Part shown: positions 6,988 to 15,359 of the stretch, piece by piece | How the letters are laid out: every line of letters starts with the position of its first letter | How positions within the stretch are numbered: the first letter of the stretch is position 1 | Source of the DNA: Verrucomicrobiales bacterium | GTDB taxonomy: Bacteria; Verrucomicrobiota; Verrucomicrobiia; Limisphaerales; Palsa-1400 | Direction: 5' to 3' | DNA length: 18,216 bases | NCBI GenBank assembly: GCA_028293405.1 | Contig: JAQGOW010000205.1 | Coordinates: 1 to 18,216 of the forward strand | Made by a program: the position numbers and the translations under genes | The notes under the pieces: generated by a model | Seen by the model: only the letters and a program-made list of their open reading frames with translations | What the model was told of the DNA's origin: nothing | Database searches by the model: none

Positions 6988-7821
6988 CTATCGGCGCGGA
7001 TTTTTCCGCGCTTCGTGTGCAGCAATAAGTTTTTCCAAATGATCGCCGGCCAATTTCACCGTGCCGATGAGCGGCTTGCCTTTGCTGTAACCGTGGCAAT
7101 CCGAACCGCCCGTGACCAATAAATTATAGCGCGCGGCGATCTTCAAATAATGTTCGCTGGTCGAGGGCGAATGCTTGGTGTGATAACACTCGATGCCGTC
7201 CAAACCTTGATCGACCATGCTCGGAATCAATTCATCAGTCCGGTTCAATCCCGGATGCGCCATCACTGCTAACCCGCCAGCGTTGTGGACCAGTTCGATT
7301 GCATCCAACGCCGAAACGCGCATCTTCGGCACAAACGCAGGCCGATGCTTTTTCAGAAATCGATCAAACGCTTCGTCCATGTTCGCGCAATAACCTTCCT
7401 GCACGAGCGCGCGGCCAACATGCGGACGCCCCGGAGACTGGCAATTCGCGAGTTTAAAAACTGTTTCGGCCTTTAACGGTATATTGAGCTCGTTTAGCTT
7501 CTTTACCATCTCGTGAATGCGGCTTTGGCGAACGGTCTGATATTTCTTCATCTCCCCGAGCAGCTTCGGGTTTTCAACATCAATGAAATATCCAAGAAGA
7601 TGGACTTCGTTGCCCTCGATTTCAGCCGTCAGTTCGGTGCCGCTGATGAAGCGAATCCCGTGTCCCGCGCAGGCTGCGGCCATGCGCGCGCAACCTTCAA
7701 CCGTATCGTGATCCGTCAAAGACATCGCACCCAACCCTGCCTTCTGGCCGCGATCGGCCAACTCTTCCGGCGTAAATGTGCCGTCTGAGAAATTGGTGTG
7801 AAGGTGAAGGTCGGCGAACAT
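6988..7821 (-). CDS. PHP-domain metal-dependent phosphoesterase (RNase AM/TrpH-like)
   Basis: A 277-residue single-domain PHP protein. The four metal-binding motifs are all present: DLHLHTNFSDG (4-14), TDHDT (36-40) with Glu63 in GTELTA, AHP (188-190), and GGSDCHG (238-244). This arrangement matches the YciV/TrpH group, of which E. coli RNase AM is a 5'-3' exoribonuclease that matures 5' ends of small and ribosomal RNAs and also hydrolyses 3',5'-nucleotide bisphosphates. That activity is likely but not certain here, as the family also holds histidinol-phosphatase-like members. An inserted helical segment near 84-165 is usual for the group. It starts 4 nt after nusB and ends 22 nt before ftsY, so it sits between RNA and protein-export genes in one operon. 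Confidence 0.88.
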   Translation of the reverse strand: MFADLHLHTNFSDGTFTPEELADRGQKAGLGAMSLTDHDTVEGCARMAAACAGHGIRFISGTELTAEIEGNEVHLLGYFIDVENPKLLGEMKKYQTVRQSRIHEMVKKLNELNIPLKAETVFKLANCQSPGRPHVGRALVQEGYCANMDEAFDRFLKKHRPAFVPKMRVSALDAIELVHNAGGLAVMAHPGLNRTDELIPSMVDQGLDGIECYHTKHSPSTSEHYLKIAARYNLLVTGGSDCHGYSKGKPLIGTVKLAGDHLEKLIAAHEARKNPRR

Positions 7822-7825
7822 GCGG

Positions 7826-8326
7826 CTATTTCACAATCCGAGCCGGCCTCATCAGCTCACCTTTGATTTTGTCCAAAATTCCGTTAACAAATTTGCCGCT
7901 ATCCTGTGTGGAAAATTTCTTCGCAATATCGACGGCTTCGTTGATGCTCACGACCGGCGGGATATCGTCGCGATACAACATTTCGTAAACGGCGAGACGC
8001 AAAATATTACGATCCACCACCGCCATACGGTGCATGTCCCAGTTAGCCGCGTGTTCTTTGATTCTCACGTCGAGGGCGTCGCGATTCTCGAGCACGCCAC
8101 GAATCAAGCGGTCGGCAAACAAACGGGTGGACGCTTCTTCCGCGCTGATCGGTGGCAATTCCGTCTTTTGCCCCCAGGTGGCCGGGCCTTTTTCTTCAGC
8201 GATAGCCGGGGCGCGTTGCGTTTCCCAAAAATGGTCAAGCGCCTCATCCATCATTGCTGGTGGATTGAGATCATGCTGAAACAAAAATTGCACTGCGCGT
8301 TCACGCGCTTCACGTCGCTGACCCAT
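7826..8326 (-). CDS. nusB: Transcription antitermination factor NusB
   Basis: A 166-residue all-helical RNA-binding protein that, with NusE (S10), binds boxA RNA and supports antitermination on rRNA operons. The N-terminus RREARERAVQFLFQHDL and the C-terminal block NWDMHRMAVVDRNILRLAVYE...INEAVDIAKKFS...KFVNGILDKI are diagnostic. It is slightly longer than the usual ~140 residues because of an insertion at about 35-65 rich in Pro, Glu and Lys. It is the first gene of the minus-strand string nusB-PHP-ftsY-ribD-ribE. In many bacteria nusB directly follows ribH (lumazine synthase), but here the upstream neighbour is the divergent giant kinase, so ribH has been separated or lost from this site. 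No strong Shine-Dalgarno or promoter is evident just upstream; a weak -10-like TAGAGT lies very close to the ATG. Confidence 0.95.
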   Translation of the reverse strand: MGQRREARERAVQFLFQHDLNPPAMMDEALDHFWETQRAPAIAEEKGPATWGQKTELPPISAEEASTRLFADRLIRGVLENRDALDVRIKEHAANWDMHRMAVVDRNILRLAVYEMLYRDDIPPVVSINEAVDIAKKFSTQDSGKFVNGILDKIKGELMRPARIVK

Positions 8327-8567
8327 ATTTTGAAAAGACTCTAAGGCGTGGAGCGGGTCAAAGCAACCCTCGGCGCAAAAAGCGCTCCGCGCCGGCCCTC
8401 GACCTGATGCTGCCTACTAAACGGTTGCGAGGTTGGCCCTGTCGTGTCCTCGGTGAAACACCTAACGGTTGTCTCAGTCATCTTACTGACAATTAGGTCG
8501 TTACCTACCCGATGTTCTTTAACGCCGACATGCTCAACGATAGCCGTTGCAAAATTGTACCCCGATT
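8327..8567. other. Divergent intergenic region between nusB and the giant kinase gene
   Basis: About 240 bp without a gene. It must carry the promoters of both the minus-strand nusB operon and the plus-strand kinase. I find no confident sigma-70 or sigma-54 promoter on either strand. The clearest structure is the stem-loop at 8460-8498. A TTG at 8547 in frame with the kinase gives an alternative start seven codons upstream of the ATG. Confidence 0.6.
8460..8498. promoter_or_regulatory. Stem-loop or operator upstream of the giant kinase
   Basis: ACCTAA (8460-8465) pairs with TTAGGT (8493-8498), TTGT (8469-8472) with ACAA (8489-8492), and CAGT (8475-8478) with ACTG (8485-8488). This gives 14 base pairs with two small bulges on the 5' side and a 6-nt loop. 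There is no following T-run. It could be a leader RNA element or a bulged DNA dyad bound by a regulator. It does not match any riboswitch consensus that I recognise. Confidence 0.45.
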
Positions 8568-11500
8568 ATGCCAAATTTACTGATTACGAAGAACGGGAAG
8601 AAGCCGCTGTCTCCCTCCGCTAAAGCGGTCAAACTCGACTCGGCAACCATCTCGTCATCCACCAACGGCCGCACGCGCTCCGGTGCGAACGGTCGCAGTA
8701 ATGGTGTGAATGGCAATGGCAACGATAACGGCAATGGCAAAGCCCATCGCGCTCGCGCCGTCGCTGCCATCGTTGCGGACGATATCGATCATCGCCAAGT
8801 GCTTTCCGCGCTGACCGCTTTCAAGCGCGGCGATTTTTCCGTGCGCCTGCCCGTGCATTGGCTGGGCGTCGGCGGGAAAGTCGCGGAAGCCTTCAACGAC
8901 GTCGCCGACATCATGTCGCAATCCACGCGCGACCTGAACCGCATCAGCCGACTGGTTGGTCACGAAGGTAAAATCAACGAACGTCTTGCCACCGGTCACG
9001 TTACCGGGGAATGGGCGCAACGCATCGATTCGGTTAACACGCTGATTAACTGCTTGGCGCACCCGATTTCTGAAACGGCGCGCGTCATCGGCGCTGTCGC
9101 CAAAGGTGACCTTTCGCAAACGATGGCGGTCGATATCGAAGGTCGTAAACTGGAGGGTGAATTTTCCCGCACAGCGCGAACGGTTAATACAATGGTGGAC
9201 CAGCTCTCCGCGTTCGCCTCTGAAGTGACGCGCGTAGCGCGCGAAGTCGGTACCGAAGGTAAACTTGGCGGTCAGGCGAAAGTTAAAGGGGTCGCCGGCA
9301 CGTGGAAGGACTTGACCGATAACGTCAATCTGATGGCGTCGAACCTCACGTCTCAGGTGCTTAACATCGCGACGGTGACGACGGCGGTGGCTAACGGTGA
9401 CTTAACCAAGAAAATTACGGTCGACGTCAAAGGCGAATTTTTGGAACTCAAAGACACCATTAACACGATGGTGGGTCAGCTCCGTTCGTTTGCGTCTGAA
9501 GTGACGCGCGTGGCGCGCGAAGTCGGCACCGAAGGTATCCTCGGCGGTCAGGCGAAAGTCGAAGGTGTTTCTGGAACGTGGAAAGACCTTACTGACTCAG
9601 TGAACTTCATGGCGTCCAACCTGACGTCCCAAGTTCGTAACATCGCGGCGGTCACGACTGCTGTGGCTAACGGCGACCTCTCGAAGAAAATCACCGTCGA
9701 CGTTAAAGGTGAAATTTTGGAACTAAAGAACACCGTCAATACGATGGTGGACCAACTTTCCTCATTCGCGGCGGAAGTGACCCGTGTCGCACGCGAAGTC
9801 GGCACCGAAGGAAAACTCGGCGGCCAGGCGGAAGTCAAAGGCGTCGCCGGCACCTGGAAAGACCTCACTGACTCGGTGAACTCGATGGCCGGTAACCTGA
9901 CCGCGCAAGTTCGTAACATTGCGGAAGTCACTACGGCTGTTGCGTCGGGCGATCTTTCGAAGAAGATCACGGTCGACGTCAAAGGCGAAATTCTCCAGCT
10001 CAAGAACACCATCAACACGCTGGTCGATCAGCTCTCGTCATTCGCTTCGGAAGTGACTCGTGTCGCGCGCGAAGTCGGCACCGAAGGTATCCTCGGCGGC
10101 CAGGCGTACGTCAAAGGCGTCGCCGGCACGTGGAAAGATCTGACCGACAACGTCAATTCGATGGCAGGCAACCTCACGTCTCAAGTCCGTAACATCGCGG
10201 CGGTGACGACTGCAGTTGCGAATGGTGACCTGACCAAGAAAATCACGGTGGACGTTAAAGGCGAAATTTTGGAACTGAAGAACACCGTCAACACGATGGT
10301 GGACCAGCTCTCGTCCTTCGCGGCGGAAGTGACTCGTGTCGCGCGCGAAGTCGGTACCGAAGGTAAACTTGGCGGCCAAGCGAACGTCAAAGGAGTCGCG
10401 GGCACGTGGAAAGATCTCACCGACTCGGTAAATTCAATGGCCTCAATCCACACCGGCCAGGTCAGTAATATCGCCGAAGTGACGACCGCTGTCGCGACCG
10501 GAGACCTGTCTAAGAAAATTACGGTCGACGTCAAAGGCGAAATTTTGGAACTCAAAAACACCATCAACACGATGGTGGACCAGCTCTCGTCCTTCGCGGC
10601 GGAAGTGACGCGTGTCGCACGCGAAGTCGGCACCGAAGGTAAACTCGGTGGTCAGGCTGAAGTGCGCGGTGTTGCCGGCACGTGGAAAGATCTCACGGAC
10701 TCGGTGAACTCAATGGCCGGTAACCTTACCGCGCAAGTTCGTAACATTGCAGACGTGACGACGGCTGTGGCGACCGGTGACCTTTCCAAGAAAATCACCG
10801 TCGACGTCAAAGGCGAAATTCTCCAGCTCAAGAACACCATTAATACGATGGTGGACCAACTTCGTTCGTTCGCCGCGGAAGTAACTCGTGTGGCTCGCGA
10901 AGTCGGCACCGAAGGAAAACTCGGTGGTCAAGCAGACGTGCGCGGTGTTGCTGGCACGTGGAAGGACCTTACCGACAACGTGAATTTCATGGCGTCAAAC
11001 CTGACGTCTCAAGTCCGTAACATCGCGGCGGTCACGACGGCCGTCGCCAATGGTGACCTGTCCAAGAAGATCACGGTCGACGTCAAAGGCGAAATCCTCG
11101 AACTCAAAAACACCGTTAACACGATGGTGGACCAGCTTTCGTCGTTCGCGGTGGAAGTGACCCGCGTCGCGCGCGAGGTCGGCACCGAAGGAAAACTCGG
11201 CGTGCAAGCGAACGTCAAGGGTGTCGCCGGAACGTGGAAGGACCTCACCGATTCGGTGAACTCCATGGCCTCCAACCTGACCGCTCAAGTGCGTAACATC
11301 GCAGCGGTGACGACCGCTGTCGCGACCGGTGACCTTTCCAAAAAGATCACGGTCGACGTCAAAGGTGAAATTCTCGAACTCAAAGACACCATCAACACGA
11401 TGGTGGACCAACTCCGCTCGTTCGCCTCGGAAGTGACTCGTGTCGCCCGCGAAGTCGGGACCGAAGGCAAGCTCGGCGGTCAAGCTGACGTGCGCGGTCT

Positions 11501-14500
11501 CGCTGGCACGTGGAAGGACCTTACCGACAACGTGAACTACATGGCGTCCAATCTGACGTCTCAAGTCCGTAACATCGCGACTGTCACAACGGCGGTGGCG
11601 AACGGCGACTTGACCAAGAAAATCACGGTCGAAGTTAAAGGCGAGATTCTCGAACTGAAGAACACCGTCAACACGATGGTGGACCAACTTTCTTCGTTCG
11701 CATCTGAAGTGACCCGCGTCGCGCGCGAAGTCGGTACCGAAGGTATCCTCGGCGGCCAGGCGGAAGTCAAAGGTGTCAGCGGCACATGGAAAGATCTCAC
11801 GGACAACGTGAATTCCATGGCTGGTAACCTGACCAACCAGGTGCGCGGTATTGCGAAAGTCGTCACCGCAGTCGCGAACGGCGATCTCAAACGCAAACTG
11901 CTTGTCGAAGCGAAAGGTGAAATCGCCGCGCTCGCGGACACGATCAACGGCATGATCGACACGCTCGCAACTTTCGCTGACCAGGTCACGACGGTGGCGC
12001 GCGAAGTCGGTGTCGAAGGAAAACTCGGCGGTCAGGCCTCGGTGCCCGGCGCTGCAGGTACGTGGAAAGATCTTACCGATAACGTCAATCAGCTCGCCGC
12101 GAATCTAACTACCCAAGTCCGCTCCATCGCGGAAGTGGCGACGGCGGTGACGAAAGGTGACCTCACTCGTTCCATTCAAGTTGATGCCAGCGGTGAAGTC
12201 GCGTCGTTGAAAGACAACATCAACGAGATGATTCGTAACCTCAAAGACACGACGATCAAGAACAACGAGCAGGACTGGCTCAAGACCAACCTCGCCAAGT
12301 TCACTCGTATGTTGCAAGGCCAACGCGACATGCTCACCGTCGGTAAACTCATTCTCTCCGAACTCGCGCAAGTCGTCTCCGCGCAACAAGGCGTGTTCTA
12401 CATTGTTGAAACGCCGAAGGACGAACAGGCAAAAGGCAGCACGGTCGAAGATCACACCGAGCCATTCCTCAAGCTCCTGGCCAGCTACGCCTATCGCAAT
12501 CGCAAGCATGTCGCCAACAAGTTTGCGCTTGGCGAAGGATTGGTCGGACAAGCTGCGCTCGAGAAGGAACGCATCCTCCTCACCAATGCCCCACCGGATT
12601 ACGTCCAAATCGGTTCGGGTCTCGGCCAGGCGCCACCGACGAATATCATCGTCCTGCCCATTCTGTTCGAGGGCGGCGTGAAGGCGGTTATGGAACTGTC
12701 ATCGTTCGAACAATTCAGCCCGACGCACCAGGCGTTCCTTGATCAGCTCATGGAATCCATCGGCATCGTGTTGAATACGATCGAGGCCAATACGCGAACG
12801 GAAGATTTGCTCAAGCAATCGCAAAAACTGGCCAAAGAACTCCAGAGCCGCCAGGAAGAATTGCAGAACACGAACGAACAGTTGCAGGAAAAAGCGAAAC
12901 TGCTCGCCGACCAAAACGCGGAAGTCGAACGCAAGAACAGCGAAGTCGAACAAGCCCGTCAGGCGCTGGAAGAAAAAGCCGACCAGCTCGCGCTTACTTC
13001 CAAATACAAATCAGAGTTCCTTGCGAACATGTCGCACGAATTGCGCACGCCGCTCAACAGCTTGCTCATTCTTGCCGACTCCCTCGCCGGCAACAACGAA
13101 GGCAACCTGTCCAACAAACAAGTCGATTACGCCAAGACCATTCATGCGTCCGGTAACGACCTGCTCACGCTCATTAACGACATTCTCGACCTCTCCAAGA
13201 TCGAGTCTGGAACGGTCACGCTCGAAATCGGCGAACGCCGCTTCACCGACTTGCGCGATTACGTGGATCGCACGTTCCGCCACGTCGCCGAGTCGAAGAA
13301 CCTCGCGATCAAACTCGATCTCGACGAGAGCCTGCCGAGCTTCATCACGACGGACTCGCAACGTCTCGAGCAGGTTATCCGCAACCTGCTTTCGAACGCG
13401 TTCAAGTTCACCGAAAAAGGCCAGGTCACATTCAGCATCGCCAACGCGACGGCAGGTTGGAGTCAGGACCGCGAAACACTCAATCGCGCGCGTCAGGTCA
13501 TTGCCTTCTCCGTGTCCGATACCGGTATCGGTATCGCGCCGGAGAAACAGCAACTCATCTTCGAAGCGTTCCAACAAGCGGACGGTTCGACCAGTCGCAA
13601 ATACGGCGGCACCGGCCTCGGTCTGGCGATCAGCCGCGAAATTGCACGCTTGCTCGGTGGCGAAATCCGCCTGGCCAGCGCGCTCGGTCAAGGCAGCACC
13701 TTCACCTTGTATCTGCCAGTGAGTCCTGCGCCGATGCGCACGGTCAAGCGCGTCGCGCCGATGCCGGTTGTGCCGCCGCAACTGTTGCCGCCGTCCGATC
13801 GCATGACGACCTTGTCGCCGATGAACGCGGAAGAGTCGGCAACCGAATTGGTCGAGTTCAGCGTCGTCGACGATCGTTCGTCCATCCATCCGGGCGACCG
13901 CGTCCTGCTGATTGTCGAAGACGATCCGCACTACGCCGCGTTGTTGCTCGAAATGGCGCACAACAAAGGCTTCAAAGGCGTCATCGCCTCCCACGGCGCG
14001 GCGGCCTTGTCGCTCGCGCGCGAATTGAAACCCGACGCCATCACGCTCGACCTGCGCCTGCCCGACCTCGATGGCCGTCGCGTGCTCGATCGTTTGAAGG
14101 TCGACTTCACCACGCGCCACATCCCGGTGCATATCATTAGCATGTGCGAGGACTTGCAGCCCGAACTGGCTCAAGGCGCGCTCGGCTACCTGACCAAGAC
14201 GCACATTCGCGAGACGCTTGAACAAACCTTCAGCGACATCAAGATGTTCGTCGAACGTCCCGTCAAGAACCTGCTCGTGGTGGAAGACGACGATATCCAG
14301 AGCCGAAACATCCGCGAATTAATCGGTAACGGCGACGTCCACACCACCACCGTCAAGACCGGCAAAGAAGCCTTGGACGAACTGCAGAAGCACAAGTACG
14401 ACTGCATCATTCTCGATCTCAAGCTCCCGGACATGCCCGGCATGCAGTTGCTCGAGACCATAAAGAACAAGCCCGGCGCCAAGCCCATTCCCACGCTCGT

Positions 14501-15065
14501 CTACACCGCGTTGGACTTGCAGAAAGACCAGCACGCGCATCTCAAGACCATGGCCGAAGCCATCTTGATCAAGGACGCGCGCGCCCCAGAGCGCCTGCTC
14601 GACAAGGCCTCGCTCATCCTGCACCGCAACGTTTCCAAGTTGCCCGACAAGCAACGTCAAATGTTGCAAACGCTCCATCACGCCATTCTCGAAGGCAAAC
14701 GCGTGCTCGTCGTCGACGACGACGTCCGCAACATCTTCGCCATGACCAGCGTGCTCGAACGCTTCGAGATGAAAGTCTTGTCGGCCGAAAACGGCAAAGA
14801 CGCCATCGACATGCTCGTGAAGAAAAAGAACGAGATCGACATCGTTCTCATGGACATCATGTTGCCCAACATGGACGGTTACGAAACCATCCGCACCATC
14901 CGCCAAATCGCCGGGTTCGAGGAACTGCCGATCATCGCCGTCACCGCCAAAGCGATGAAAGGCGACCGCGAAAAATGCATCGCCGCCGGTGCATCCGACT
15001 ACGTGGCCAAACCGGTCGACCGCGAGCACCTGCGGTCGGTATTGCATGTCTGGCTGCATAGGTAA
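8568..15065 (+). CDS. Giant soluble poly-HAMP hybrid histidine kinase with three receiver domains
   Basis: 2165 residues from ATG 8568 (2172 from TTG 8547); neither start has a clear Shine-Dalgarno. Order: a Ser/Asn/Gly-rich low-complexity leader (about 20-65), a divergent HAMP region (about 75-219), eleven 92-residue HAMP plus HAMP-like units (220-1231), a GAF domain (about 1240-1400), a Gln/Glu-rich coiled coil (about 1400-1480), and HisKA with His1490 in [12 protein letters not shown]. An HATPase domain follows ([29 protein letters not shown]; to about 1720). Three receivers close the protein, with predicted phospho-aspartates Asp1828, Asp1950 and Asp2096. No signal peptide or membrane helix is seen, so it should be cytosolic. 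The architecture matches bacterial poly-HAMP kinases and resembles fungal group III (Nik1/Os-1) kinases, whose HAMP chains act as the sensor or conformational relay. No HPt domain is present, so onward transfer needs a separate protein. The input signal is unknown. Confidence 0.93.
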   Translation: MPNLLITKNGKKPLSPSAKAVKLDSATISSSTNGRTRSGANGRSNGVNGNGNDNGNGKAHRARAVAAIVADDIDHRQVLSALTAFKRGDFSVRLPVHWLGVGGKVAEAFNDVADIMSQSTRDLNRISRLVGHEGKINERLATGHVTGEWAQRIDSVNTLINCLAHPISETARVIGAVAKGDLSQTMAVDIEGRKLEGEFSRTARTVNTMVDQLSAFASEVTRVAREVGTEGKLGGQAKVKGVAGTWKDLTDNVNLMASNLTSQVLNIATVTTAVANGDLTKKITVDVKGEFLELKDTINTMVGQLRSFASEVTRVAREVGTEGILGGQAKVEGVSGTWKDLTDSVNFMASNLTSQVRNIAAVTTAVANGDLSKKITVDVKGEILELKNTVNTMVDQLSSFAAEVTRVAREVGTEGKLGGQAEVKGVAGTWKDLTDSVNSMAGNLTAQVRNIAEVTTAVASGDLSKKITVDVKGEILQLKNTINTLVDQLSSFASEVTRVAREVGTEGILGGQAYVKGVAGTWKDLTDNVNSMAGNLTSQVRNIAAVTTAVANGDLTKKITVDVKGEILELKNTVNTMVDQLSSFAAEVTRVAREVGTEGKLGGQANVKGVAGTWKDLTDSVNSMASIHTGQVSNIAEVTTAVATGDLSKKITVDVKGEILELKNTINTMVDQLSSFAAEVTRVAREVGTEGKLGGQAEVRGVAGTWKDLTDSVNSMAGNLTAQVRNIADVTTAVATGDLSKKITVDVKGEILQLKNTINTMVDQLRSFAAEVTRVAREVGTEGKLGGQADVRGVAGTWKDLTDNVNFMASNLTSQVRNIAAVTTAVANGDLSKKITVDVKGEILELKNTVNTMVDQLSSFAVEVTRVAREVGTEGKLGVQANVKGVAGTWKDLTDSVNSMASNLTAQVRNIAAVTTAVATGDLSKKITVDVKGEILELKDTINTMVDQLRSFASEVTRVAREVGTEGKLGGQADVRGLAGTWKDLTDNVNYMASNLTSQVRNIATVTTAVANGDLTKKITVEVKGEILELKNTVNTMVDQLSSFASEVTRVAREVGTEGILGGQAEVKGVSGTWKDLTDNVNSMAGNLTNQVRGIAKVVTAVANGDLKRKLLVEAKGEIAALADTINGMIDTLATFADQVTTVAREVGVEGKLGGQASVPGAAGTWKDLTDNVNQLAANLTTQVRSIAEVATAVTKGDLTRSIQVDASGEVASLKDNINEMIRNLKDTTIKNNEQDWLKTNLAKFTRMLQGQRDMLTVGKLILSELAQVVSAQQGVFYIVETPKDEQAKGSTVEDHTEPFLKLLASYAYRNRKHVANKFALGEGLVGQAALEKERILLTNAPPDYVQIGSGLGQAPPTNIIVLPILFEGGVKAVMELSSFEQFSPTHQAFLDQLMESIGIVLNTIEANTRTEDLLKQSQKLAKELQSRQEELQNTNEQLQEKAKLLADQNAEVERKNSEVEQARQALEEKADQLALTSKYKSEFLANMSHELRTPLNSLLILADSLAGNNEGNLSNKQVDYAKTIHASGNDLLTLINDILDLSKIESGTVTLEIGERRFTDLRDYVDRTFRHVAESKNLAIKLDLDESLPSFITTDSQRLEQVIRNLLSNAFKFTEKGQVTFSIANATAGWSQDRETLNRARQVIAFSVSDTGIGIAPEKQQLIFEAFQQADGSTSRKYGGTGLGLAISREIARLLGGEIRLASALGQGSTFTLYLPVSPAPMRTVKRVAPMPVVPPQLLPPSDRMTTLSPMNAEESATELVEFSVVDDRSSIHPGDRVLLIVEDDPHYAALLLEMAHNKGFKGVIASHGAAALSLARELKPDAITLDLRLPDLDGRRVLDRLKVDFTTRHIPVHIISMCEDLQPELAQGALGYLTKTHIRETLEQTFSDIKMFVERPVKNLLVVEDDDIQSRNIRELIGNGDVHTTTVKTGKEALDELQKHKYDCIILDLKLPDMPGMQLLETIKNKPGAKPIPTLVYTALDLQKDQHAHLKTMAEAILIKDARAPERLLDKASLILHRNVSKLPDKQRQMLQTLHHAILEGKRVLVVDDDVRNIFAMTSVLERFEMKVLSAENGKDAIDMLVKKKNEIDIVLMDIMLPNMDGYETIRTIRQIAGFEELPIIAVTAKAMKGDREKCIAAGASDYVAKPVDREHLRSVLHVWLHR
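9225..12260 (+). repeat. Eleven tandem 276-bp (92-residue) in-frame HAMP units
   Basis: Units begin at 9225, 9501, 9777, 10053, 10329, 10605, 10881, 11157, 11433, 11709 and 11985, with no indel between them. Each encodes [17 protein letters not shown], a [10 protein letters not shown] block (HAMP-like linker), then [19 protein letters not shown] and LK-T-NTMVDQL (canonical HAMP). Units 1-9 are nearly identical. Unit 10 diverges in its second half and unit 11 throughout, as expected at the edge of an array. Units 3-5 resemble units 6-8 in order, which suggests duplication of a three-unit block. Long shared DNA stretches make the locus prone to unit gain or loss and to mis-assembly. Confidence 0.97.
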
Positions 15066-15141
15066 AAACATGCCCAAAACAGGGTTAAATATCTTGTTTA
15101 TAGAGACTTGCGTCTTCCAGGCGCAGGTTTCCCCCCTCGCG

Positions 15142-15330
15142 TCGCGGGCGTCCGCGACGCCGCCGCGGGCGTCCGCGGAGCGACGGGGGACGTCCGCGAT
15201 CCCTCCGGGGACGCCCGCGAACCGCTCGCGGGCACCCCTGAGCCCATCGCGGAACTCCCCCAACCGTTCGCGGGCATCCCTGAGCCGTTCGCGGACGCCC
15301 GCGAGCTATTCGCGGGACTCGATAAGTCGT
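15142..15330. repeat. Nine tandem 21-bp repeats, mostly dyad-symmetric
   Basis: Nine units start every 21 bp from 15142. The core is TCGCGG-NNNN-CCGCGA. Units 1 (15142), 2 (15163) and 8 (15289) have perfect 6-bp inverted arms; the 16-bp core of unit 8 is the exact reverse complement of that of unit 1. Units 3 and 4 keep most of the right arm and units 5, 6 and 7 most of the left arm. The period is a multiple of three, and the frame of the downstream REC-PAS gene stays open through the whole array back to a TTG at 15108. The array would then encode nine 7-residue Gly/Ala/Pro/Arg-rich units. No ATG lies in that frame before 15360, so it may instead be an untranslated spacer. Confidence 0.85.
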
Positions 15331-15359
15331 CCGCTGAGCCCAACAACCCTTCAGTAAAT

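Noticed and set aside
6966..7025. Longer FtsY starting at 7025
   Set aside because: The extra 20 residues are not FtsY-like and overlap the PHP gene, while the ATG at 6965 has a GAGG site 8 nt upstream.
8400..8567. Cyclic-di-GMP or other riboswitch ahead of the kinase
   Set aside because: The stem-loop and surrounding bases do not fit any riboswitch consensus I know.
10995..11687. 230-codon minus-strand frame in the HAMP array
   Set aside because: Its internal periodicity is simply the 276-bp repeat read backwards.
9225..12260. CRISPR-like or transposon-derived tandem repeats
   Set aside because: The units are 276 bp, in frame, encode HAMP modules and have no spacers or flanking mobile genes.
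13011..14225. 404-codon open frame on the minus strand inside the kinase gene
   Set aside because: It is an antisense shadow of the HisKA, HATPase and receiver codons with no recognisable domain; the long frame follows from GC-rich codon use.
14319..15263. 314-codon open frame on the minus strand over the receivers and the 21-bp array
   Set aside because: It overlaps clear receiver domains on the plus strand, and its composition is that of a shadow frame.
15142..15330. CRISPR array
   Set aside because: The units are directly adjacent with no unique spacers, and no cas gene is present.
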